Shown: piece after piece, positions 1 to 5,178 of the stretch | Layout: each line of letters opens with the position of its first letter | Numbering within the stretch: the first letter of the stretch is position 1 | Assembly: GCA_029004655.1 (NCBI GenBank) | Contig: JAQVYP010000136.1 | Span: forward strand, 1 to 5,178 | Direction: 5' to 3' | DNA: 5,178 bases | Origin: Oscillospiraceae bacterium | GTDB lineage: Bacteria; Bacillota; Clostridia; Oscillospirales; Acutalibacteraceae | Program-made: the position numbers and the translations under genes | Notes under the pieces: model-generated | Database searches by the model: none | What the model was told of the DNA's origin: nothing | What the model saw: only the letters and a program-made list of their open reading frames with translations

Positions 1-17
1 TAAAAACCAGATTGCTT

Positions 18-740
18 TTATTTGAGGTGCCTTAAGGTTTGCTTAAATTCCGTAATCACAAGTTTCTTAATTTCTGATTTATCTGCGCTATTAAAGATGT
101 TGAATTCATTGATGATTTGTGCAGGTACACCGTTTATAAGGAACATTCGATTGGATAGTGCCAAAGCTTCATCAATATTGTGAGTTACAAGTATTGTGGA
201 ACTCATTCTAGACCTTGATAGGTTTGCAAACCATTTAATAATATCCGTCTTTGTTGGAACATCCAGCCCACTAAACGGTTCATCGAGCAAATTGACTCTT
301 TTGCCCATCATGTATGTTCTTAGTAATAATATACGCTGCCTTATATCTTTGCTTATTTGAGATGGATAAAGGTCGGCGGTATCACTGAGGTCAAAAAGGG
401 ACAGCTCTTTTTTTACATTTAAATCCACAAAATTCTCACTTTGCATCGATAACTCAGCAACTGCTTGTAATCCATTTTCAATCGTTTCATTAGGTGTTAA
501 TATGGCTGATTGAGTCATTTTTCCTACAAAGCCGACTTTACCTGTAATGTTGATTCCATCAAGCGATATGTTTCCTTTATCGGGCATTTCCTGCCCGGAT
601 ATTATGTTTAACAGAGTCGTCTTTCCAGTACCGCCTAGGCCCAAAATGCTGACGGTTTCATTTCTCTTTACGGCAAACGAAATGCCATCAAGAACTTTCT
701 TGTTTCCATAGCTTTTTTCAATTTTATATATTTCCAGCAA
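18..740 (-). CDS. ABC transporter ATP-binding protein, SsuB/TauB/ThiZ-like (possible thiamine-precursor importer ATPase)
   Basis: Cytoplasmic nucleotide-binding subunit that would power an ABC importer. Numbered from the upstream GTG at 761 (247 residues), the motifs are Walker A GLGGTGKTT (41-49), Q-loop Gln84 in TQSAILTP, signature region YPSQISKDIRQRI (132-144), Walker B VNLLDEP (156-162), D-loop SGLD (164-167) and H-loop His194 in LVTHNIDEA. The spacing and the YP...RQR context fit the nitrate/sulfonate/taurine/ThiZ ATPase group. The canonical LSGG core is replaced by ISKD, which is odd. I chose the TTG at 740 (240 residues, MLEIYKIEKSYG) because this is where family proteins usually begin. 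The GTG at 761 has no Shine-Dalgarno and lies inside a terminator hairpin; neither start has a good ribosome site. The position after thiT suggests thiamine or HMP-precursor uptake, but ThiT normally uses the shared ECF ATPases, so substrate is inference. No permease or binding protein is in the window. Confidence 0.85.
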   Translation of the reverse strand: MLEIYKIEKSYGNKKVLDGISFAVKRNETVSILGLGGTGKTTLLNIISGQEMPDKGNISLDGINITGKVGFVGKMTQSAILTPNETIENGLQAVAELSMQSENFVDLNVKKELSLFDLSDTADLYPSQISKDIRQRILLLRTYMMGKRVNLLDEPFSGLDVPTKTDIIKWFANLSRSRMSSTILVTHNIDEALALSNRMFLINGVPAQIINEFNIFNSADKSEIKKLVITEFKQTLRHLK

Positions 741-785
741 AAAATTCAGCCCCACTTTCACGTTTAATGATATGAAAGTGGGGCT
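739..785 (-). terminator. Intrinsic terminator after thiT, overlapping the ATPase start
   Basis: Reading the minus strand, a perfect 13-bp inverted repeat (AGCCCCACTTTCA at 785-773 and TGAAAGTGGGGCT at 760-748) encloses a 12-base loop. GAA and six T residues (744-739) follow. It begins 8 bases after the thiT stop codon, the normal place for a rho-independent terminator. The plus-strand side has no immediate T-run, so the activity should be directed leftward. It overlaps both candidate starts of the downstream ATPase gene, so it should reduce read-through into that gene. Confidence 0.82.
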
Positions 786-792
786 TGTAATA

Positions 793-1374
793 TTATTCTT
801 TAATAATTTTTTTGATTTGTGGAGTCTTGAAAAGTATTACTGCACCAATCATGGTGAGAATCAGTTCAGGGAGCATGTAAGCACCGTTGTAGCAGATAGA
901 GTAAAGAAATGGATTTGACCATTCTTCAGGCATAAAACTGGCAAATAGAACAGTTCCCGAAAAAACATGACTTGCAAATCTGATGAAAAGTGTCATGGCA
1001 ATACCGCTGCAAATTCCAACCAATCCTTTGCTTCTGAATATTCCGGCAAGACCCAAAATACCAAAAGCGATTATATAATCAAAGATTATGCATGCAACTA
1101 ATACTACAGGTGTTAGTCCCCAACCCAAGATGCCATCAAAGATTAAACCTAATCCAAGTTGAATTACAGCATACAAAAGTGATGTAAAGGTGCCCCATTT
1201 GACTCCATATTTAATTGAAACCAGAGCAATAGGAAGCATGCTTAGCGGGGTTAACGTTCCGCCCAGCGGCATTTTATATAATGGTATCATGCTAAGAACT
1301 GTTGCAAGGGCAAGCATTATCGCTGTTAAGGCCATTCGTTGAGTTTTCTCCTTGATTTGAACTTGTTGTTTCAT
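793..1374 (-). CDS. thiT: Energy-coupled thiamine transporter ThiT (ECF S-component)
   Basis: Integral membrane substrate-binding subunit that captures thiamine and delivers it through the shared ECF energizing module (EcfT with two EcfA ATPases, not encoded here). The 193-residue protein is of usual family length, with about six hydrophobic segments. It matches the ThiT/YuaJ family in order: MPLGG (35-39) followed by MLPIALVSIKYGVKWG (46-61), FDYIIAF (98-104), RFASHVFSGTVLFASF (132-147) and YSICYNGAYMLPE (158-170). By family comparison, Asp99/Tyr100, His136 and Tyr162/Asn163 fall in regions that form the thiamine pocket; this mapping is inferred. The start is the ATG at 1374, with AAGGAA 10 bases upstream. 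The frame stays open to 1485, but that extension crosses the riboswitch terminator and encodes nothing ThiT-like. The TPP riboswitch upstream independently supports the function. Confidence 0.95.
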   Translation of the reverse strand: MKQQVQIKEKTQRMALTAIMLALATVLSMIPLYKMPLGGTLTPLSMLPIALVSIKYGVKWGTFTSLLYAVIQLGLGLIFDGILGWGLTPVVLVACIIFDYIIAFGILGLAGIFRSKGLVGICSGIAMTLFIRFASHVFSGTVLFASFMPEEWSNPFLYSICYNGAYMLPELILTMIGAVILFKTPQIKKIIKE

Positions 1375-1383
1375 CTGTTTTAG

Positions 1384-1389
1384 TTCCTT
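1384..1389 (-). promoter_or_regulatory. Ribosome binding site that decides the thiT start
   Basis: AAGGAA on the minus strand lies upstream of the ATG at 1374 and downstream of the riboswitch terminator. It supports the 193-residue ThiT over the longer open frame beginning at 1485, which would have to be translated through the terminator hairpin and has no comparable site. Confidence 0.8.
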
Positions 1390-1444
1390 CCAATAAATAA
1401 ATTCTAATTGAATGCCCGTATTAGCGGTTTTACCGAGAAAATAG

Positions 1445-1476
1445 AAAAAACGCCACGGGATGAATACCCATGGCGT
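1445..1476 (-). terminator. Riboswitch-controlled intrinsic terminator in the thiT leader
   Basis: On the minus strand ACGCCATGGG (1476-1467) pairs with CCCGTGGCGT (1459-1450), giving 10 bp with one U-G wobble around a 7-base loop. A run of six T (1450-1445) follows. It begins 7 bases after the 3' strand of aptamer helix P1, so it is the expression platform of the TPP riboswitch, acting by transcription termination when TPP is bound. I could not identify a convincing antiterminator pairing by eye. Confidence 0.9.
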
Positions 1477-1483
1477 ATAAGAC

Positions 1484-1582
1484 AACTACATTTCCTACGT
1501 CGGCATTATCCGAATCAGGTTCAAGGGTCCAGAACGTCTACGTTCAATCTCAGCCAACTCACTTGTTAGCTCCCCTATAATT
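1484..1582 (-). ncRNA. TPP riboswitch (THI element) aptamer upstream of thiT
   Basis: The minus strand carries the conserved THI-box blocks in the correct order: GGGGAGC near the 5' end, GGCTGAGA in the pyrimidine-sensing arm, ACCCTTGAACCTGAT, GGATAATGCC, and ACGTAGGAAA at the 3' end. Helix P1 forms between AATTATA (1582-1576) and TGTAGTT (1490-1484), all 7 positions pairing with two G-U wobbles. The aptamer senses thiamine pyrophosphate. The intrinsic terminator just downstream and thiT as the first gene make this a transcription-attenuation OFF switch for thiamine uptake. Confidence 0.97.
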
Positions 1583-1595
1583 CAATTGTGTAAAT

Positions 1596-1623
1596 ATTAT
1601 AACATAAGGACTGTATTTGTCAA
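1596..1623 (-). promoter_or_regulatory. Sigma-A-type promoter for the thiT leader
   Basis: TTGACA (1623-1618) and TATAAT (1601-1596) are both perfect consensus hexamers, separated by 16 bp on the minus strand. The expected transcription start is near 1589, a few bases upstream of aptamer helix P1, as required for the whole riboswitch to be transcribed. The -35 box begins 7 bases after the rsmE stop codon (1632-1630), so the thiamine unit has its own promoter inside an otherwise co-directional gene run. Confidence 0.9.
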
Positions 1624-1629
1624 GCGCTT

Positions 1630-2355
1630 TTAACGGTTCAGGTTTCCACTTAATAGCATAACACTTGTAATAGCGGCAATCGGTGCAGTTTGTGCCCGCA
1701 AAATGCGAGGACCTAATGTAGAACAAATTGCGCCAGCAACTTGAATGTCTTCGGCTTCCTTGACATCAAATCCACCTTCCGGTCCAATGACAACAGATGC
1801 CGTTTTAATGGTGGAGTTAACGCTGTCTTGAATCGGGTTTCCTCCCATTTCATAGAAAAACAATGAGCAATCATAATCTTTCATCTGCGCATAACATTCA
1901 GCGAAGCTAATGCATTCGCATACTTTGGGAATCATGCCTCGACCGCTTTGGCCGGCAGCTTCAAAAGCGATTTTCTGCCAACGTTCTATTTTTTTGTGCA
2001 TTGATTTTGCATCCGGCCTTGAAATACAGCGTTCAGATAGCACAGGAACTATTTTCGTAACACCTAACTCAACCGATTGCTGAACAATTGAATCCATTTT
2101 GTCTGCTTTAGGCAAACATTGATATAAAGTTACAGATACGGTGGCCTCTGTTTTATTCTCCACAGATTTAAGAATATTAAAATCAACGCGTTCTGCCGAT
2201 ATGGCAGTTATTTCACATAAGAAGTCTGTTCCGGCAGTGTCCGACACGGTAAGCTGCTCTCCGATTTTCATTCTAAGTGAACGTGCAATGTGGGAAGCAT
2301 CTGATCCGTCAATATAAGGCTGGCTTTTAAAGTTTTCTTTGAAAAATCTGGGCAT
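1630..2355 (-). CDS. rsmE: 16S rRNA (uracil(1498)-N(3))-methyltransferase RsmE
   Basis: SAM-dependent enzyme that methylates N3 of U1498 in 16S rRNA of the 30S subunit, in the cytoplasm. The 241-residue length is normal for the family. Residues 1-70 form the PUA-like RNA-binding domain, with H22..R25SLR and MPRFF at the start. Residues 72-241 form the SPOUT (trefoil-knot) domain: LPKADKMDSIVQQSVELGV (81-99), ERCISR (108-113), ERWQKIAFEAAGQSGR (124-139), VIGPEGGF (189-196) and LGPRILRAQTAP (214-225). The last motif usually reads RTETA or RAETA, so Gln222 in place of Glu is a small departure. The ATG at 2355 is preceded by GGAG (2367-2364) with 8-base spacing, located in the 3' end of the preceding gene. 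Only 2 bases separate it from the YfhO-type stop codon, indicating an operon. No terminator is seen after it. Confidence 0.97.
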   Translation of the reverse strand: MPRFFKENFKSQPYIDGSDASHIARSLRMKIGEQLTVSDTAGTDFLCEITAISAERVDFNILKSVENKTEATVSVTLYQCLPKADKMDSIVQQSVELGVTKIVPVLSERCISRPDAKSMHKKIERWQKIAFEAAGQSGRGMIPKVCECISFAECYAQMKDYDCSLFFYEMGGNPIQDSVNSTIKTASVVIGPEGGFDVKEAEDIQVAGAICSTLGPRILRAQTAPIAAITSVMLLSGNLNR

Positions 2356-2357
2356 TG

Positions 2358-5051
2358 TTATTTCTCCGAATCTTCTTCATTATCTTTTTTAGCTTTGTCA
2401 AACAAATAATCGGTAAGGTTAAGCGCTTCATCTTCCGAATTTAAAATCGTTTCATCAATTTGAAATCCGCCCTCAAATCCACTGTATATATTATCTGTGA
2501 TTTTGGGTAGAGGAACGTCAACATCCACAAAGCCATCATACGTATTGGCTACTGGGTGTTCATCAAAAGTCAGGCTGTCCTCAAGATCATATTGTGCAAA
2601 TTTTGCCCACAGTTTATCGCCTTCAGGATAGACGCTCACAAATCTTTCCGGATGGCGTCGCTTAACAGAGACCCAAGCTGCAATATATAAAATAAAGATA
2701 AGGAAAGCAATTCCTGAAACGATTAAACCGTAGGAAAGACCGGGTGTGCGATATTCAAATCTAATATTTGTTACTCCTGCCGGTGCACAAACGGCCATAA
2801 AACCGACATTGACTTTTTCTATTTCAACTTTTCGCCCGCCAATGTATGCCGACCATCCTTCCTCATAAGGGACAGAGAAGAACACAAGATTTTCAGAATC
2901 TAAATTAACAGTCGCAGTAAATCCGCCGTTATCACGTTCAAACGCTATGGCAGATGTAGCCGCTAGTTTATAGCAATCTTCGCTGTAGGATTGCTCGTCG
3001 AAAGATAATTGCTTTTTTGTGTAATCATTATTGTTAATATTATAATCGCTGTCGATGTTTTTAAGAATGTAACCATATTTTGCAACTTGTTCGTCCGACA
3101 AAAGCAGTGCTTTAAGCATCATTTTGCTTCTGTTTTTATCATCTGAGCTTTCACATTGGGCGTTTGTCATATAGTATTCATAGGTGAATCCATATGGAAT
3201 ATAATTCTCATTTTCGTAAACTTTATAACCGTCAATAGTGTCAACAAGATTGTATCCCGACATGGCAGTTTTCCCATCAGTTTCAAAGCTTTCACCACCA
3301 TCACGGTTAAGCAAATATTTAACCGAAAGCAATGGCCTAATAGCATAAGATTCTTTGGAAGGTCTGCTTGCAACGCCACGATCTTCTCCGACATACTTGT
3401 AAAATTCGGTAACACTTGCAGGAACAATTGAATGAAAGCAGTTAATAGATGGCAAGCCAAGATACATTCCGGTATTATCCACACCGCTATAAACATCAAT
3501 ACGATAATTATCAGAATCTCCGGGGAGGTCAACTTCCCCTTCAATCAATTGATCAATCATTACAGAATCCGTATCAAACGCGTGCGATTTTCCTGTTCCA
3601 ATGAAAACGGATGCATATATAATGGTTATAATGCATACGGATGATATTGAAAGTGAATAAAATGCTTTTGGATTTTTACGAATTTTAGTAAGAATAATTT
3701 TAAGAGCAGCAAGTCCAATTATAGCAATGGCACATGTTGCCCCAAAGCGATATATATATGTTAGTGAAGTACTGTCAGTAAAAAGACCAAATTTTGTGAT
3801 TTTACCATCTTTAACCTCTGATGGAAAAAGTCCAATGACCAGAGTAAAGGCAAAGGTTATTCCGGCTGACCATTTAAATGCTCTGTTCCAATTAACCTCT
3901 CTATCCTCGCATGACATAGCGGTAGCAAGGCACATCATTAAAACGGGCATATAGAACCAACGTGCATAATATGCAGTATTAAACATATAAAATGCACTGT
4001 TTAAAATCGGAACCAATGACATGAAAATCATGATGCCGATAATGCGACGCAGCCAGTGACCTCTTTTGCATTGCATCCAAGCAAAAACACCTGTCATGCC
4101 GAATAAAGGAAGCCAACCGCCAAGCGAAGACCATTTGACATCCGCATCAGGGAAAAATACGGGACGTGCCGGCAAATCCGGAGGAAAAAAGAAGCACTGG
4201 AGAATGTTAAGATAAATCTGCTCCTTGCCATACATTATGGCACCCCAACCGTAAGAAAAATTGCTGACTCTCGAGTTCTGAATAACCGCAAGCAATGAGG
4301 GATAAAGAAGTGCGGCACCAAGTAAAACGCCAAGAATGCATTCGAATATCAACCACAAGAAGCGTGAAAATGATATTTTCCAACAGCCTGATAAAACGCG
4401 GACAAACCAGTAAATTATAACGAATACAACCATTCCAAAGAAGAAAAAATAGTTAGACAGACCGCAAACGCAGACCATTATTGCAACCGGGCCGCGGCGA
4501 TTTTTAGTTATGAACAATTCGATTGCCAAAAGTAATAATGGGAAAAAAATTATTGCCTCGTGAAAATGATTGAAAAATATATTGTAAATGGAAAAACCCG
4601 AAAAAGCATAGAGCAGGCCCCCAAGCATTGCGGCAGTTGGGGTTTTAGTAAAGCGGCGAATATAAAAGTATGCCGTTACCGCTGCACATCCAAATTTCAA
4701 AATAAGCAGTGGACCCATGAGATAAGGAATCATCCAGTTAGGGAAGGGCAATGTCAGCCAGAAAAATGGGCTGCCGAGAAGGTAAAAACTATATGATCCA
4801 ATAAAATTGGCACCTAAATCTGTGTTCCAGTTCCAACCGATATTTCCTTCACGAATCATTTCATGACACATTTGATAGAAAGGCACTTGCTGAACATTGA
4901 AATCTCCAAAAAACAGGAAATATCCGCTATCAATAAAAATATATGGAATAAAAAATAAAGAGGCTACGCCAAGAGCTATTAAAAAAGTTTGTCGCCAAAG
5001 CTCTTTATGCTGTTTTAAAAAGCTGTCTTGGTAGTTAATATTGTTTGTCAT
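2358..5051 (-). CDS. YfhO-family polytopic membrane protein (predicted GT-C-type glycosyltransferase)
   Basis: An 897-residue membrane protein of the YfhO family, whose studied Firmicute members help glycosylate cell-wall polymers such as lipoteichoic acid using lipid-linked sugars outside the membrane. A first hydrophobic helix (about 21-42) leads into a loop with FFGDFNVQQVPFYQ, where Asp50 occupies the place of the GT-C catalytic acid. Many hydrophobic segments follow to about residue 485. Next is a soluble, presumably extracytoplasmic domain (about 486-772), including NCFHSI (537-542), LLSVKYLLNRD (574-584) and the family-typical VPYEEGWSAYIGGRKV (727-742). The last helix is near 773-794, then about 103 acidic residues end in KKDNEEDSEK. 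The ATG at 5051 has a perfect GGAGG 6 bases upstream. It overlaps an upstream ORF by 17 bases and lies 2 bases before rsmE. Donor and acceptor sugars cannot be told from sequence. Confidence 0.92.
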   Translation of the reverse strand: MTNNINYQDSFLKQHKELWRQTFLIALGVASLFFIPYIFIDSGYFLFFGDFNVQQVPFYQMCHEMIREGNIGWNWNTDLGANFIGSYSFYLLGSPFFWLTLPFPNWMIPYLMGPLLILKFGCAAVTAYFYIRRFTKTPTAAMLGGLLYAFSGFSIYNIFFNHFHEAIIFFPLLLLAIELFITKNRRGPVAIMVCVCGLSNYFFFFGMVVFVIIYWFVRVLSGCWKISFSRFLWLIFECILGVLLGAALLYPSLLAVIQNSRVSNFSYGWGAIMYGKEQIYLNILQCFFFPPDLPARPVFFPDADVKWSSLGGWLPLFGMTGVFAWMQCKRGHWLRRIIGIMIFMSLVPILNSAFYMFNTAYYARWFYMPVLMMCLATAMSCEDREVNWNRAFKWSAGITFAFTLVIGLFPSEVKDGKITKFGLFTDSTSLTYIYRFGATCAIAIIGLAALKIILTKIRKNPKAFYSLSISSVCIITIIYASVFIGTGKSHAFDTDSVMIDQLIEGEVDLPGDSDNYRIDVYSGVDNTGMYLGLPSINCFHSIVPASVTEFYKYVGEDRGVASRPSKESYAIRPLLSVKYLLNRDGGESFETDGKTAMSGYNLVDTIDGYKVYENENYIPYGFTYEYYMTNAQCESSDDKNRSKMMLKALLLSDEQVAKYGYILKNIDSDYNINNNDYTKKQLSFDEQSYSEDCYKLAATSAIAFERDNGGFTATVNLDSENLVFFSVPYEEGWSAYIGGRKVEIEKVNVGFMAVCAPAGVTNIRFEYRTPGLSYGLIVSGIAFLIFILYIAAWVSVKRRHPERFVSVYPEGDKLWAKFAQYDLEDSLTFDEHPVANTYDGFVDVDVPLPKITDNIYSGFEGGFQIDETILNSEDEALNLTDYLFDKAKKDNEEDSEK

Positions 5052-5178
5052 ATTTATCCTCCGGAAGTTCTTTACTCATAAAAAAACCAACACATGTGGC
5101 AGCAATCCAAATAAACATTGCGAGATTGATAATTGAAAATATAACCATCAGTTCACCTGAAATACTTTTTATCAAGGC
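5035..5178 (-). CDS. C-terminal fragment of an unidentified membrane protein (partial at window edge), or a 37-residue small membrane protein
   Basis: The frame is open from the right edge at 5178 to TAA at 5037-5035 and encodes 47 residues. They comprise a polar start, one hydrophobic helix (VIFSIINLAMFIWIAATCV) and a charged tail ending KELPEDKYDKQY. I do not recognise the family. It is probably the last membrane helix and cytoplasmic tail of a larger protein whose start is outside the window. An alternative is a self-contained 37-residue protein starting at the ATG at 5148-5146, which has AGGTGA 4 bases upstream. Its last codons overlap the first 17 bases of the YfhO-type gene in another frame and contain that gene's ribosome site, which supports a real co-translated gene over a chance ORF. 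The short length and single helix limit confidence. Confidence 0.6.
   Translation of the reverse strand, partial: ALIKSISGELMVIFSIINLAMFIWIAATCVGFFMSKELPEDKYDKQY
5058..5062 (-). promoter_or_regulatory. Ribosome binding site of the YfhO-family gene
   Basis: GGAGG on the minus strand lies 6 bases before the ATG at 5051. It sits inside the 3' end of the upstream ORF, so ribosomes finishing that ORF at 5035 cross this start; this suggests translational coupling. It fixes the 897-residue start of the YfhO-type protein. Confidence 0.85.

Noticed and set aside
1..17. A short T-run on the minus strand just after the ATPase stop (GGTTTTTA), considered as a terminator.
   Set aside because: No convincing stem precedes it within the window, and the sequence is cut off at the edge.
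741..761. GTG start for the ATPase at 761 (7 extra residues).
   Set aside because: The codon lies in the terminator hairpin with no Shine-Dalgarno, and family alignment begins at MLEIYKI. It is kept only as an alternative, because the TTG site is also weak.
1375..1485. N-terminal extension of the thiT reading frame (37 extra residues, rich in aromatic residues).
   Set aside because: It runs through the riboswitch terminator and leader, has no good ribosome site and no ThiT-like sequence. The ATG at 1374 with AAGGAA upstream is the better start.
3167..3544. A 125-codon open frame on the minus strand inside the YfhO-type gene.
   Set aside because: It is fully nested in another frame of a well-supported gene, matches no family I know, and is best explained as a chance frame.
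3156..3954. Three plus-strand open frames opposite the YfhO-type gene (3156-3431, 3432-3644, 3727-3954).
   Set aside because: They are antisense shadows of a conserved gene and their predicted products match no family I recognise.
4560..4796. A plus-strand 78-codon open frame.
   Set aside because: It is antisense to conserved membrane segments of the YfhO-type gene and its product resembles no known protein.
1..5178. Possible mobile element, CRISPR array, defence system or other novel system.
   Set aside because: No direct-repeat arrays, terminal inverted repeats, transposase or integrase motifs, or defence domains are visible. The content is housekeeping, envelope and vitamin-uptake genes.

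Overview
The window reads as a chromosomal segment of a low- to mid-GC Gram-positive anaerobe. I infer class Clostridia, perhaps an Oscillospiraceae/Ruminococcaceae-type gut organism. The reasons are the AT-rich base composition, purine-rich Shine-Dalgarno sites, a near-consensus sigma-A promoter, a thiT gene of the ECF type under a TPP riboswitch, and a large YfhO-family membrane protein. The genus cannot be fixed from this sequence alone. Everything that can be supported is on the minus strand, so transcription runs from high to low coordinates.

Region 5178-1630 is one tightly packed transcription unit. It starts with the 3' end of an unidentified membrane-protein gene (stop at 5035-5037), which overlaps the start of a YfhO-family polytopic membrane protein (5051-2358) by 17 bases. 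That gene is followed after only 2 bases by rsmE (2355-1630), the 16S rRNA m3U1498 methyltransferase. The genes look translationally coupled. No terminator is visible after rsmE.

Region 1629-748 is the thiamine unit. A strong promoter (TTGACA, 16 bp, TATAAT) begins 7 bases after the rsmE stop. It drives a complete TPP riboswitch aptamer (about 1582-1484), followed by an intrinsic terminator (1476-1445), and then thiT (1374-793), the substrate-binding subunit of an ECF thiamine transporter. The logic is standard: high TPP stops transcription before thiT, and low TPP allows thiamine uptake. Eight bases after the thiT stop lies a second hairpin with a T-run (785-739).

Region 740-18 holds an ABC-transporter ATPase related to the SsuB/TauB/ThiZ group. 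Its most plausible start lies directly at the end of the second terminator. It may serve uptake of a thiamine precursor, with permease and binding-protein genes possibly beyond the left edge. Its ABC signature motif is degenerate.

I found no CRISPR array, mobile element, tRNA, rRNA or clearly novel system. The points most worth a second look are the terminator sitting on the ATPase start, the eroded signature motif of that ATPase, the acidic cytosolic tail of the YfhO protein, and the unidentified upstream membrane ORF.
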